A DNA stretch of 33,388 nt from an uncultured Bacteroidales bacterium. Lineage in GTDB: Bacteria; Bacteroidota; Bacteroidia; Bacteroidales; UBA932. A model generated the notes under the pieces. The model did no database searches. It was not told the DNA's origin and saw only the letters and a program-made list of their open reading frames with translations. Below, piece by piece: positions 1-7,636 of this stretch (positions are counted from its first letter, which is position 1; each line of letters starts with the position of its first letter). Both the position numbers and the translations under genes were made by a program. The stretch lies in assembly GCA_946187975.1 (NCBI GenBank), contig CAMHTE010000012.1, positions 1 through 33,388 of the forward strand. Direction: 5' to 3'.

Positions 1-1195
1 CGAATATCTGGAGGTTCCGGAAGAAATTGACGATGTTACGGTGGCACTCGCCGAAATGGCTGCGGTGACACTCGTCGAAAATCATTACAAACTTTTTATC
101 TCGAAGGTCCTGAATCCGCTTGTTATAGAAGTCTTTCTTGATTGCAGTGTTCAGTTTCTGGATGGTCGTAAGGATGATTTTCTTGTCGGAATTGAGGCGT
201 TTGACCAATTCGTATGTGTCATCGGTGCCGTCCACTGCACCAGGCTCAAAGGCCTCGTATTCGCTCTTAGTCTGGGTGTCCAGGTCATGACGATCTACGA
301 CAAAGAGCACCTTGTCAATCCCATCCAGCTCTGCAACCAGTTGAGCTGCTTTGAAGGAGGTCAGCGTTTTGCCGGCGCCTGTAGTATGCCAAATGTAGCC
401 GTTCTTGTTAGTGTTCTGGACGCGATCCAGGATCTTTTCTACTGCGTAGTATTGATACGGACGCAGTACCATTAGACATTTGTCTCCCTCGTGCAAAACA
501 ATGTATTTGGAAATCATCTTGCCCAGGGTGCATTTGTCAAAGAAGTGGGCAGCGAACTGGCTCAGATCACTGACAGGCTCGTTATTAGGCAGTGTCCAAT
601 TGAAGGTGAACTTGTAGCCGCAGTTGGGATTGTTGGCAAAATAGCGCGTGTTAACGCCGTTAGAGATCACGAAAATCTGAATGTAATCAAACAAGCCGCG
701 GAACGAGGTCTTTTGGTAGCGCTGCACCTGGTTGTAAGCTTGCTTCAATTCAACTCCGCGTTTCTTGAGTTCAATCTGTACGAGCGGAAGACCGTTGATT
801 AGGATGGTGACGTCATAGCGACAGGTTCTGCGGCCTTCCATGGTAATCTGATTAGATACCTGGAATTCGTTCTGGCACCAGTGGTTTTTGTTCAGGAATT
901 CAACCCAGATACGGTGCTGGCCATCCTCTGTTTCCATGGGGAAAAGGTCACGGAGTTTCTTTGACTTCTCAAAGAGGGTTCCGCCCTCCAGATAGATGCA
1001 AATCTTCTCGAATTCTTTATCGGTAAATGCTTTGCGGCCGATAGAGGCCAGTGCTTTGGCATTGTGTTTTTCCAGTTGCGCTTTGAAGTTGCTGAGTAAA
1101 TTGGTTTCTTCCTTAATCTGAACATACTCATAGCTCATGTCCTGTAAGGTCGAAATCAGCCCATTTTCAAGCGCCTGTTCGCTTTGTGCCGTCAT
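1..1195 (-). CDS. hsdR: Type I restriction enzyme R subunit HsdR, N-terminal part (cut by window edge)
   Basis: HsdR is the ATP-driven DNA translocase and nuclease subunit of a type I restriction-modification complex. It works with HsdM and HsdS, which are not in the window. The minus-strand frame opens with an ATG at 1195 and stays open to position 1, giving 398 residues with no stop. The N-terminal nuclease domain shows the PD-(D/E)xK pattern with D128 and then E142-x-K144 in the stretch VQIELKKRG. A superfamily 2 motor domain follows, with Walker A TTGAGKT at about 271-277 and a DECH box at 374-377 (FDECHRSHFG). The usual family length is about 900-1100 residues, so more than half lies outside. 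A -7 box at 1243-1236 would give a leader of about 35 nt. The neighbouring divergent DUF3800 gene and the AT-richer composition suggest an accessory defence locus. The family call is secure; the specificity cannot be told. Confidence 0.93.
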   Translation of the reverse strand, partial: MTAQSEQALENGLISTLQDMSYEYVQIKEETNLLSNFKAQLEKHNAKALASIGRKAFTDKEFEKICIYLEGGTLFEKSKKLRDLFPMETEDGQHRIWVEFLNKNHWCQNEFQVSNQITMEGRRTCRYDVTILINGLPLVQIELKKRGVELKQAYNQVQRYQKTSFRGLFDYIQIFVISNGVNTRYFANNPNCGYKFTFNWTLPNNEPVSDLSQFAAHFFDKCTLGKMISKYIVLHEGDKCLMVLRPYQYYAVEKILDRVQNTNKNGYIWHTTGAGKTLTSFKAAQLVAELDGIDKVLFVVDRHDLDTQTKSEYEAFEPGAVDGTDDTYELVKRLNSDKKIILTTIQKLNTAIKKDFYNKRIQDLRDKKFVMIFDECHRSHFGECHRNIVNFFRNLQIF

Positions 1196-1235
1196 TATGT
1201 TTAATGCAATTTATTAGGGATGTCGCTATAGATGA

Positions 1236-1243
1236 CAAATATA
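1236..1243 (-). promoter_or_regulatory. Putative -7 box of the hsdR promoter
   Basis: On the minus strand this reads TATATTTG, a match to the Bacteroidota -7 consensus TAnnTTTG. A weak -33 candidate (TCTG, three of four bases) lies 20 nt upstream. Transcription would begin near 1230, about 35 nt before the hsdR ATG. Confidence 0.4.
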
Positions 1244-1358
1244 ATGTTTTTCGTCGAGACGAGCAGAAAGAATCTGTCTTTGTATGTCAAAGAGTGCTGC
1301 ATGCAAGGGGAGGGAGTGTCTTGAACTTCCTTATTATCTCAAATTTGCTTCAATTTCA

Positions 1359-1390
1359 TTTGCCTTTTTCCGCGGTTTTTCCTATATTTG
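1359..1390 (+). promoter_or_regulatory. Putative promoter of the DUF3800 gene
   Basis: TTTG at 1359-1362 and TATATTTG at 1383-1390 are separated by 20 nt, close to the TTTG-N19-TAnnTTTG arrangement of Bacteroidota vegetative promoters. The predicted start near 1395 leaves an unusually long leader before the ATG at 1549. Confidence 0.5.
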
Positions 1391-1548
1391 TTATCAGCGA
1401 CGCGGTCGTCTGAATCGGCCGGTAATGAAATCAGGAGCATGGCCGTTCCGTTCTGGAAGGCGCTCCCTTCACAACTCATTTTTATTATTCGTGCCATCCT
1501 TTTTGGGTTGGCCATTAGAATTGCTATTTACACTAGCTATTTATCGAT

Positions 1549-2367
1549 ATGGAGTATATTATTTATTGTGATGAATCCGTCAGCGACGGCAACTACTACA
1601 CGGATTTTTTCGGAGGAGTGCTTGTTTTAAATTCAGACTATGACAAAATCCGGGATGAACTAAATGCGAAAAAACAAGAACTAAATCTTAATGGAGAGAT
1701 CAAGTGGATTAAGGTGACTGAGAACTACCTGGATAAGTATATCATGATGATGAACTTGTTCTTCGCCTTCATCAAGGAGAATCGCCTAAAGGTGCGCATT
1801 ATGTTCCGCGAAACATCGCAGACGCCTTCTAACTTAAGTCCTGAGAAAGTTCACAATCGGTACTCACTCCTATATTACCAATTTGTCAAAAACGCATTTG
1901 GTTTGATTTATCACGATGGACCAAAGAATGAACCCGTATATCTGCGCCTTTACTTTGATGAAATCCCATATCCTCTTGACCAACGTGACGCATTTAAGGC
2001 TCATATCTATTCTTTGCAGCGAAATTCCAGATTCCGTAAGGCGCGCCTTAAGATTCGTATGGATGACGTTGTTGAAATCAACTCCAGTAAGCATTCAATA
2101 CAGCAGTGTATGGACATCGTGCTTGGCTCCGTGTCGTTCATGCTCAACAGGAAGAATGTAGCGATTCCGAATGGGGCCACCGAAAGAGGGCACCGTACCA
2201 TCGCAAAGGAGAAACTGTTTCAACACATACTCAAGTTAATTCTGGATTCCGACGGTGTAGAGTTCTTTGATATCAGCAAAACAACGCCCATCGTAGTCCC
2301 AAAGGATTTCTGGGCCATGCCATACCGCCACTGGAAGTTTACTACGCCCGAGTTCCGTAAAACTTAG
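1549..2367 (+). CDS. DUF3800 domain protein
   Basis: This is a 272-residue protein of the DUF3800 type, a family with an RNase H-like acidic core whose biochemical role is not established. The start matches the family's usual opening, an early strand ending in Asp-Glu-Ser (D8 E9 S10 in YCDES). Other likely core residues are E50 with the following KW, D137/E138 in LYFDEIP, and D189 in QQCMDIVLGSV, where the family has a conserved Asp near a helix. There is no signal peptide or membrane segment, so it should be cytoplasmic. It lies divergent from hsdR; DUF3800 genes are often found in defence or mobile regions, so a nucic acid-directed defence role is an inference. Its base composition is AT-richer than the rest of the window, as for hsdR. 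A structured element and a minus-strand small RNA candidate follow directly downstream. Confidence 0.72.
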   Translation: MEYIIYCDESVSDGNYYTDFFGGVLVLNSDYDKIRDELNAKKQELNLNGEIKWIKVTENYLDKYIMMMNLFFAFIKENRLKVRIMFRETSQTPSNLSPEKVHNRYSLLYYQFVKNAFGLIYHDGPKNEPVYLRLYFDEIPYPLDQRDAFKAHIYSLQRNSRFRKARLKIRMDDVVEINSSKHSIQQCMDIVLGSVSFMLNRKNVAIPNGATERGHRTIAKEKLFQHILKLILDSDGVEFFDISKTTPIVVPKDFWAMPYRHWKFTTPEFRKT

Positions 2368-2376
2368 TCGGTATGT

Positions 2377-2458
2377 AAAAAAGAAAAAAGCCCCGCTTAA
2401 GCTACATAAACCGCCTTGGTGGAACCAGGGCCTTCGCTTCCGAGTAGGACTTTTCTAC
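2377..2458 (-). ncRNA. Candidate small RNA (about 75-80 nt), own promoter and U-tract terminator
   Basis: On the minus strand a consensus promoter (2491-2461) is followed by a compact structured sequence ending in two T runs. The first helix pairs 2459-2455 with 2447-2443 (AGTAG/CTACT, 7-nt loop), right at the predicted 5' end. The second is a 7-bp hairpin pairing 2430-2424 with 2420-2414 (CCCTGGT/ACCAAGG with one G-T pair, 3-nt loop). A short stem AAGC-GGG-GCTT (2398-2388) then runs into TTTTTT (2389-2384) and a second T run (2382-2377), as at an intrinsic terminator. I see no convincing reading frame within it. I do not recognise the RNA family. The terminator stem is short, so the 3' end is the weakest part of the call. 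Confidence 0.5.
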
Positions 2459-2460
2459 TG

Positions 2461-2491
2461 CAAATATAAATACTATTTTAATAATAACAAA
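2461..2491 (-). promoter_or_regulatory. Consensus promoter for the minus-strand small RNA
   Basis: Read on the minus strand, TTTG (2491-2488) is followed by exactly 19 nt and TATATTTG (2468-2461), a perfect fit to TTTG-N19-TAnnTTTG. No protein gene lies downstream on this strand until mmdB's neighbourhood is passed in the other direction, so it most simply serves the small RNA. It overlaps the plus-strand yccF promoter. Confidence 0.62.
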
Positions 2492-2506
2492 GACATTGTA
2501 TCTTTG
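2476..2506 (+). promoter_or_regulatory. Putative promoter of the yccF-like gene
   Basis: TATCTTTG at 2499-2506 matches the -7 consensus. TTTT at 2476-2479, 19 nt upstream, fits the -33 box at three of four positions. Only 5 nt separate the -7 box from the ATG, which implies a leaderless or nearly leaderless mRNA. Confidence 0.5.
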
Positions 2507-2511
2507 CCCTT

Positions 2512-2880
2512 ATGAAAACACTCGGAAATATCTTATGGATTGTTTTGGGCGGGATTGCCATCGCCGTGATGTATTACATTGTTGGCTTGCTGTTGTGTGT
2601 TACGATTGTGGGGATTCCTTTCGGGGTTCAGCTGTTCAAGCTGGGGACGTACTCGCTATGGCCGTTCGGGCATGAACTGTTGAACGGGCCCAAGGAGCCG
2701 GGATGCCTTTCGGTAGTGATGAACTTGCTCTGGATTCTGCTCGGCTGGTGGGAGATTGCGCTGATGCATCTTAGCGCCGGTCTTCTCTTCTGCATAACCA
2801 TCATCGGCATTCCTTTTGGATTGCAGCACTTCAAGATGGCCATCGGATCCATCTTCCCCTTCGGGAAAGAAATCCGGTAG
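2512..2880 (+). CDS. yccF: YccF-domain inner membrane protein
   Basis: This 122-residue integral membrane protein belongs to the YccF (formerly DUF307) family, whose function is not established. It consists of two similar halves. Each has a strongly hydrophobic stretch (about 5-40 and 66-100) ending in the motif IxGIPFG, and then a phenylalanine/lysine segment closing with PFG (WPFGHE at about 50-55, FPFGKE at 116-121). The second half begins LLWILLGWWEIALMH, which resembles the family's WxxxFGWWLxLxH signature. The length fits the family (about 120-150). The start ATG lies 5 nt behind a -7 box. It is convergent with mmdB, 13 nt apart, with no obvious terminator between them. Confidence 0.8.
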   Translation: MKTLGNILWIVLGGIAIAVMYYIVGLLLCVTIVGIPFGVQLFKLGTYSLWPFGHELLNGPKEPGCLSVVMNLLWILLGWWEIALMHLSAGLLFCITIIGIPFGLQHFKMAIGSIFPFGKEIR

Positions 2881-2893
2881 AAATCAGTAAATA

Positions 2894-4054
2894 TTATCCC
2901 AGGAATCCCAGGAGAATACCTGCGGCGACGGCGGAACCGATGACGCCGGCGACGTTGGGTGCCATGGCGTGCATGAGCAGGTGGTTGGACGGGTCGCATT
3001 CGAGGCCGACGCCTTCGCTAACACGGGCGCTGTCGGGCACTGCGGATACTCCGGCGTTGCCGATAAGAGGATTGATCTTGTGTCCTTCGCTGCAGAAGAG
3101 GTTCATGATCTTAACGAAGAGAACTCCGCAGGTGGTGGCGATCACGAACGATAGCAGTCCAAGTCCAAAGATCTTGACAGACCTTGCGTTAAGGAACACG
3201 TCCGCCTGGGTGGAAGCTCCGACGGTAAGTCCGATAAGGGTGGTGACCACGTCGATGAGCGGTCCGCGGGCGGTCTCGGCCAGACGGCGGGTTACTCCGC
3301 TCTCCTTGAGCAGGTTACCGAAGAAAAGCATACCCAGCAGAGGCAGGCCGGATGGCACTATGAATGCCGTGCAGATAAAGCCGACGATAGGGAAGATAAC
3401 CTTCTCGCGGCGGCTCACGGTGCGGGGTTTTGCCATGCGGATGAGGCGTTCCTTCTTGCTGGTAAGCAGAAGCATAATAGGCTTCTGGATAACCGGCACG
3501 AGGGCCATGTAGGAGTATGCGGAAACAGCTATTGCGCCCATAAGTTCGGGAGCCAGTTTACCGCTCAGGAAGATGGCCGTAGGGCCGTCTGCACCGCCGA
3601 TAATACCGATGGCACCGGCCTCGTTGGGAGTGAATCCCAGCAGCAGAGCCAGCAGATAAGCACCGAATATTCCCATCTGGGCGGCTGCCCCGATCAGCAC
3701 CAGCCTCGGCTGGGAAATAAGGGCGCTGAAATCAGTCATAGCACCTATCCCCAGGAAGATGAGCGGGGGATACCAGCCCTGGCGTACACCCTGATAAAGG
3801 ATATTCAGTACGGAACCCTCTTCGTAAATACCAATCCTGAGGCCTTCGCCGGTCGCAGGATCGAAGAAGAGGGGAATGTTGCCAATGATCATTCCGAAGC
3901 CTATGGGCACCAGAAGCAGGGGCTCCCACTTCTTTTTAATTCCGAGGAAAACGAACAGCAGGCCTATGCCAATCATGGCCAGGTGCTGCCAGGTTGCGTT
4001 TGCAAACCCTGTGAATGCCCAGAATTGCCTCAGGCTCTCGAAAATGGTATCCAT
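2894..4054 (-). CDS. mmdB: Sodium-pumping methylmalonyl-CoA decarboxylase, beta subunit
   Basis: This is the membrane subunit that decarboxylates the carboxybiotin carried by MmdC and couples this to Na+ export. The 386-residue protein is almost wholly hydrophobic, with about ten membrane spans. It carries the family motif GGADGPT around D156, which matches the catalytic/sodium-binding aspartate of the OadB/MmdB/GcdB family. A second conserved stretch, NPLIGNAGVSAVPDSARVS, is near the C-terminus. It is the last gene of the operon mmdA-mmdD-mmdC-mmdB, 4 nt after mmdC, and is convergent with yccF. The sequence alone cannot separate it from the beta subunits of oxaloacetate or glutaconyl-CoA decarboxylase. 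The assignment rests on the carboxyltransferase encoded in the same operon. Confidence 0.92.
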   Translation of the reverse strand: MDTIFESLRQFWAFTGFANATWQHLAMIGIGLLFVFLGIKKKWEPLLLVPIGFGMIIGNIPLFFDPATGEGLRIGIYEEGSVLNILYQGVRQGWYPPLIFLGIGAMTDFSALISQPRLVLIGAAAQMGIFGAYLLALLLGFTPNEAGAIGIIGGADGPTAIFLSGKLAPELMGAIAVSAYSYMALVPVIQKPIMLLLTSKKERLIRMAKPRTVSRREKVIFPIVGFICTAFIVPSGLPLLGMLFFGNLLKESGVTRRLAETARGPLIDVVTTLIGLTVGASTQADVFLNARSVKIFGLGLLSFVIATTCGVLFVKIMNLFCSEGHKINPLIGNAGVSAVPDSARVSEGVGLECDPSNHLLMHAMAPNVAGVIGSAVAAGILLGFLG

Positions 4055-4058
4055 GCGT

Positions 4059-4508
4059 TTACGCTATGCTTGCAATGTCGGCGCCCTCGAGGACGGAGTC
4101 GCCTTTCTTGATATAAATGGCACTGATGGTTCCGTCGGCCTCGGCGAGGATGTCGTTCTCCATCTTCATGGCCTCGATGACGGCTATCTTGGCTCCGCGC
4201 TTGACGCTGTCGCCCTCCTTGACGCAGACGTCGATGATGACGCCGGGCAGGGGAGAGACTATCTTCTTTCCGGCTCCGGACGGTGCTGCTGCGGGAGCAG
4301 GGGCGGGAGCGGGCTTGGAAGGAGCCTCGGGAGCCTTTTCCGCAACAGGGGCGGGTGCCTTGGGTGCTGCGGGAGCGGGCTTGGCGCCGGACTCGATCTG
4401 AACGTCGTAATCTACGCCGTTCACGTTCACGGAGGCGTTGCTTCCTTCCACGGAATTAACGGTGACCTCGTAGGCCTTACCGTTGATGGAGAATTTGTAT
4501 TGACTCAT
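4059..4508 (-). CDS. mmdC: Biotin carboxyl carrier subunit of methylmalonyl-CoA decarboxylase
   Basis: This 149-residue protein carries biotin between the carboxyltransferase (MmdA) and the membrane decarboxylase (MmdB). Residues 1-40 form a short N-terminal beta segment. About 42-78 are an Ala/Pro/Lys-rich flexible linker, and 80-149 are the biotinyl domain. The biotinylation site is EAMKMEND with K115, 34 residues from the C-terminus, which is the normal spacing. The ATG overlaps the mmdD stop by 4 nt (ATGA), so translation is probably coupled. The low-complexity linker gives long false frames on the opposite strand. Confidence 0.93.
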   Translation of the reverse strand: MSQYKFSINGKAYEVTVNSVEGSNASVNVNGVDYDVQIESGAKPAPAAPKAPAPVAEKAPEAPSKPAPAPAPAAAPSGAGKKIVSPLPGVIIDVCVKEGDSVKRGAKIAVIEAMKMENDILAEADGTISAIYIKKGDSVLEGADIASIA

Positions 4509-4909
4509 TTTACTGGTGTTTTTCTGAATGTGAGGGATTTGTCGCTCCAGGCGCTGCCATGGGGAGCTATTGTAATAAAGCCGGGTTCGTCGTCGTGAAC
4601 CGCATTACGGAGATGCAGTTCGAGCGCTAAGGCTATTGCGGCTTCCACTTCGAGCCCGCATTCGGCTTCCAGCGCAAGGGCTATTGCCGCGGCGGTTTCG
4701 TTGTCCATGCCTTTGGCCGGAGCCTTGGGTGCGCTGCCTCCCAGTCCGCGGCGCGACGCCTTGCCGATTAAACCGTAGATGAAGTACAGTATCAGCAGGG
4801 CTGTGAATACGGTGGTAACCGCTATGAGCGACAGGGTGAGCCCGTGAGGGTCGGTCTGCGCCATGCGTTCGGCTCCTGCCGTCATTGTCAAAAGGCTCGT
4901 AAGGACCAT
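4505..4909 (-). CDS. mmdD: Methylmalonyl-CoA decarboxylase delta subunit (OadG-like)
   Basis: This 134-residue small subunit probably holds the soluble carboxyltransferase to the membrane beta subunit, as OadG and MmdD do in related sodium pumps. A single membrane span lies at about 24-46 (LTLSLIAVTTVFTALLILYF). A charged linker follows, then a cytoplasmic Ala/Leu-rich region with two similar AIALALE segments. The start is an ATG 3 nt after the mmdA stop, and its own stop overlaps the mmdC start. The family diverges strongly in sequence, so the call depends on topology and operon position as much as on similarity. Confidence 0.8.
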   Translation of the reverse strand: MVLTSLLTMTAGAERMAQTDPHGLTLSLIAVTTVFTALLILYFIYGLIGKASRRGLGGSAPKAPAKGMDNETAAAIALALEAECGLEVEAAIALALELHLRNAVHDDEPGFITIAPHGSAWSDKSLTFRKTPVK

Positions 4910-4912
4910 GGC

Positions 4913-6475
4913 TTAGAGGGGCAGGTTGTCGTGTTTCTTGGCGGGAAGTTCCTGCCTCTTGTTCTGAAGGCTCTCGAATGCGCGTATCACGCGGAAACGC
5001 GTGTTGCGGGGTTCGATGACGTCCTCGATATAACCCTTCTGCGCAGCCTGATAGGGGTTGTTGAAGAGTTCTTCGTACTCGGCCTTCTTTGCGGCGCGGA
5101 CCTCTTCCTGCTTGGCAGGGTCGGTCTCGGCCTTTATGTCCTTGCCATAGAGCACGTTGACGGCGCCGTCTGCACCCATCACGGCTATCTGGGCAGTGGG
5201 CCATGCGTAGTTGATGTCGCCGCGCAATTGCTTGCAGCTCATTACTATATGAGCTCCGCCATAGGCCTTGCGAAGGGTAACTGTAACCTTGGGAACGGTT
5301 GCTTCACCATAAGCGTAGAGAAGCTTTGCGCCATTGGTTATGACGGCTCCGTATTCCTGCTGTGTGCCGGGAAGGAATCCGGGCACGTCCACGAGGGTGA
5401 GCAGGGGGATGTTGAATGCATCGCAGAAGCGCACGAAACGTGCTGCCTTGCGGGAAGCGTTGATATCCAGCACTCCGGCGAGAACGCTGGGCTGGTTGGC
5501 AACCACACCTACGCTGCGTCCGTTTACGTGTGCGAATCCGACTATTATATTCTTCGCGAAATTGCGGTGAACCTCGAAGAAGTCGCCGTCGTCAACTATG
5601 CTGGAGATTACGGCATACATGTCGTATGCCTTGTTGGGATTGTCGGGAATGATATCGTTCAGGAGGTCGTCGGTGCGGTTGACGGGATCTTCCGTCGGGC
5701 GCACGGGAGCGGTCTCCATGTTATTCTGGGGGATGAAGCTGAAAAGCCTCTTGATGGTGGCTATTCCGTCTTCCTCGTTCTCGGCCGCAAAGTCGGCCAC
5801 ACCGCTCTTGGATGAATGGACGTCGGCTCCGCCCAACTGCTCCTGATCCACATCTTCTCCGGTGACGCTCTTAACAACAGCGGGACCGGTGAGGAACATG
5901 TAGGAGGTATTCTTTACCATGAGGGTGAAGTCGGTGAGGGCGGGGGAGTAAACGGCTCCGCCTGCGCAGGGACCGAAAATGCCGGAAATCTGGGGGACTA
6001 CACCGCTAGCGAGGATGTTGTGCTCGAAGATATCGCCGTAACCCGCGAGGGCGTCGATACCCTCCTGGATACGGGCTCCGCCGGAGTCGTTAAGTCCGAT
6101 GACGGGAGCGCCGTTTCGCATGGCCATGTCCATAACCTTGCAGATCTTCTCGCTCATGGTTTTGCTGAGCGATCCGCCGCTGACGGTGAAGTCCTGGGCA
6201 TATACGTAGACGAGGCGGCCGTCTATGGTTCCCTGTCCGGTAACCACTCCGTCGCCGTCGGGATGCGACTGTTCCATTCCGAAGTTGGTGCAGCGGTGCT
6301 GGACAAACATGTCGAATTCCTCGAAACTGCCTTCGTCCAGCAGCAGAGCCAGACGTTCCCTGGCGGTGAGTTTACCTTTTTCGTGCTGGGCGGCGATACG
6401 TTTTTCACCTCCTCCGAGCCGGGCTTTGGCCCTTCGATCGACCAGCTGCCCTATTTTTTCCTGCTGTATGCTCAT
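4913..6475 (-). CDS. mmdA: Methylmalonyl-CoA decarboxylase alpha subunit (carboxyltransferase)
   Basis: This 520-residue cytoplasmic carboxyltransferase moves the carboxyl group of (S)-methylmalonyl-CoA to biotin on MmdC. It belongs to the crotonase-fold carboxyltransferase family shared with propionyl-CoA carboxylase beta. Visible family motifs are the N-terminal [11 protein letters not shown] and [11 protein letters not shown], the first oxyanion region [38 protein letters not shown], the second site [13 protein letters not shown] with [13 protein letters not shown], and the terminal biotin-carboxylase-type ending. The true start is ATG 6475; an upstream TTG at 6484 lies within the promoter. 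The -7 box ends 6 nt before this ATG, so the mRNA appears leaderless. It is the first gene of the four-gene operon, which lacks a biotin carboxylase. That favours a sodium-pumping decarboxylase over an ATP-dependent carboxylase. Confidence 0.93.
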   Translation of the reverse strand: MSIQQEKIGQLVDRRAKARLGGGEKRIAAQHEKGKLTARERLALLLDEGSFEEFDMFVQHRCTNFGMEQSHPDGDGVVTGQGTIDGRLVYVYAQDFTVSGGSLSKTMSEKICKVMDMAMRNGAPVIGLNDSGGARIQEGIDALAGYGDIFEHNILASGVVPQISGIFGPCAGGAVYSPALTDFTLMVKNTSYMFLTGPAVVKSVTGEDVDQEQLGGADVHSSKSGVADFAAENEEDGIATIKRLFSFIPQNNMETAPVRPTEDPVNRTDDLLNDIIPDNPNKAYDMYAVISSIVDDGDFFEVHRNFAKNIIVGFAHVNGRSVGVVANQPSVLAGVLDINASRKAARFVRFCDAFNIPLLTLVDVPGFLPGTQQEYGAVITNGAKLLYAYGEATVPKVTVTLRKAYGGAHIVMSCKQLRGDINYAWPTAQIAVMGADGAVNVLYGKDIKAETDPAKQEEVRAAKKAEYEELFNNPYQAAQKGYIEDVIEPRNTRFRVIRAFESLQNKRQELPAKKHDNLPL

Positions 6476-6477
6476 AT

Positions 6478-6509
6478 TTTGCAAATATAGGCATTATTTT
6501 TTACATTTG
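6478..6509 (+). promoter_or_regulatory. Putative promoter of the recF operon
   Basis: TTTG at 6478-6481 and TACATTTG at 6502-6509 are 20 nt apart. The predicted start near 6514 gives a leader of about 25 nt before the recF ATG. It overlaps the opposing mmdA promoter. Confidence 0.5.
6482..6489 (-). promoter_or_regulatory. Putative -7 box of the mmdA operon promoter
   Basis: The minus strand reads TATATTTG, a consensus -7 box, 6 nt before the mmdA ATG. No good -33 TTTG was found at 19-20 nt. The two divergent promoters share the same few dozen bases. Confidence 0.5.
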
Positions 6510-6538
6510 TGGGATAGAAACCCCAGCGTTCAGGACCT

Positions 6539-7636
6539 ATGCCCGCCCTCAAAAAAACAGTAGTACAGAACTTCCGCAACATCGAGTTGCAGGAATTGGA
6601 GTTCTGTCCCAATATCAACTGCATCTCGGGCGGCAACGGCGAAGGTAAGACCAACCTTCTGGACGCAATCTGGTATCTCTCCATGGGGAAGAGCGCTTTC
6701 AGCTCGTCGGACCGCTTCAATTACAGGCACGGCTGCAACAGTTTCGCACTGAGCGGACTCTATTCGATGCCTTCAGGGCCTGACACCCGAATCGCGGTCA
6801 GCGTTTCGGAGGCAGGGAAAAAGTTCCGCCGAGACGAAAAGCCTTACACGCGCCTTTCGGAGCATATAGGCCTGTTGCCGGTTGTTATGGTATCGCCTTC
6901 GGACGTGGCCATGGTTTCCGAGAGCGGAGAGGAGCGTCGCAGGTTCGTGAATGCCATGCTTTCGCAGATGGACCGCGAGTATCTCGACGCCGTGCAACAG
7001 TACGGACGTCTGCTGCTTCAGCGCAACCATCTCCTCAAGGAGGGCCCTGTGGACGAAACCCTTCTGGAGGTTCTGGACTCCCGCATGGCCCGTTTCGCCG
7101 CTCCTGTTCACGAAAGCCGCGCCGCCCTCGTCAAGAGCCTCAATCCTCTTGTTCAGGACTTCTATTCCCGTATCTCCGGAGGATCCGAGACGGTCTCTAT
7201 CTCTTATGTCTCCGATCTCGACAAGGGTACTCTGGACGAAATCCTGCGCTCCCGCCGCGAGAAGGATTCTATCCTCAAATATACGTCCGCCGGCCTCCAG
7301 AGGGACGATTTCGTGTTCGAAATGGACGGCTGGCCCATACGCAAATGCGGGTCGCAGGGGCAGCAGAAGTCGTTCCTGGTGGCTCTCAAGTTCGCCCAGT
7401 ACGAACTGATGAAACAGAGTTCCGGCGTTGCTCCCATCCTTCTGCTCGACGACCTCTTCGACAAACTCGACATGGGACGTGTGCAGAACCTCCTTCAGAT
7501 GGTGGCCGGCAGCGATTTCGGGCAGATCTTCCTCTCCGACAGCAACAAGGTGAGACTCAACGGGATAGTGGACGGAATCACCTCCGAAAGGACTTATTAC
7601 GAGGCGAAGGGAGGCGTCTTTACAAGGCATGAATAG
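6539..7636 (+). CDS. recF: DNA replication and repair protein RecF
   Basis: RecF is an SMC-like ATPase that helps load RecA at single-strand gaps in the RecFOR pathway. The protein has 365 residues, a normal length. The N-terminus VVQNFRNIELQELEF is typical, followed by Walker A GGNGEGKTN at 31-39 with K37. Later come the conserved GLQRDDF segment and GSQGQQKS, which is the ABC-type signature region. Walker B is LLLDDLFDKLD, followed by the IFLSDS switch. The gene overlaps the following DUF721/DciA gene by 8 nt, an arrangement common in Bacteroidota, which suggests coupled translation. Confidence 0.95.
   Translation: MPALKKTVVQNFRNIELQELEFCPNINCISGGNGEGKTNLLDAIWYLSMGKSAFSSSDRFNYRHGCNSFALSGLYSMPSGPDTRIAVSVSEAGKKFRRDEKPYTRLSEHIGLLPVVMVSPSDVAMVSESGEERRRFVNAMLSQMDREYLDAVQQYGRLLLQRNHLLKEGPVDETLLEVLDSRMARFAAPVHESRAALVKSLNPLVQDFYSRISGGSETVSISYVSDLDKGTLDEILRSRREKDSILKYTSAGLQRDDFVFEMDGWPIRKCGSQGQQKSFLVALKFAQYELMKQSSGVAPILLLDDLFDKLDMGRVQNLLQMVAGSDFGQIFLSDSNKVRLNGIVDGITSERTYYEAKGGVFTRHE

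Larger units (their letters stand above)
1196..1548. other. Divergent intergenic region between hsdR and the DUF3800 gene
   Basis: This 353-base gap separates the two divergent genes. It holds a minus-strand -7 box for hsdR and a plus-strand promoter (TTTG-N20-TATATTTG) that would give the DUF3800 mRNA a leader of about 150 nt. Overlapping short reading frames at 1425-1571 and 1439-1630 are hydrophobic but have no recognisable homologue. No terminator, repeat or RNA gene was recognised. Confidence 0.5.

Noticed and set aside
41..802. Two plus-strand open frames at the window start
   Set aside because: The minus strand reads without a stop as HsdR with nuclease, Walker A and DECH motifs, so the plus-strand frames are shadows.
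2377..2460. The structured segment as a tRNA or tRNA-like gene
   Set aside because: It contains GTTC and CCA strings, but no cloverleaf with an acceptor stem and anticodon arm can be drawn.
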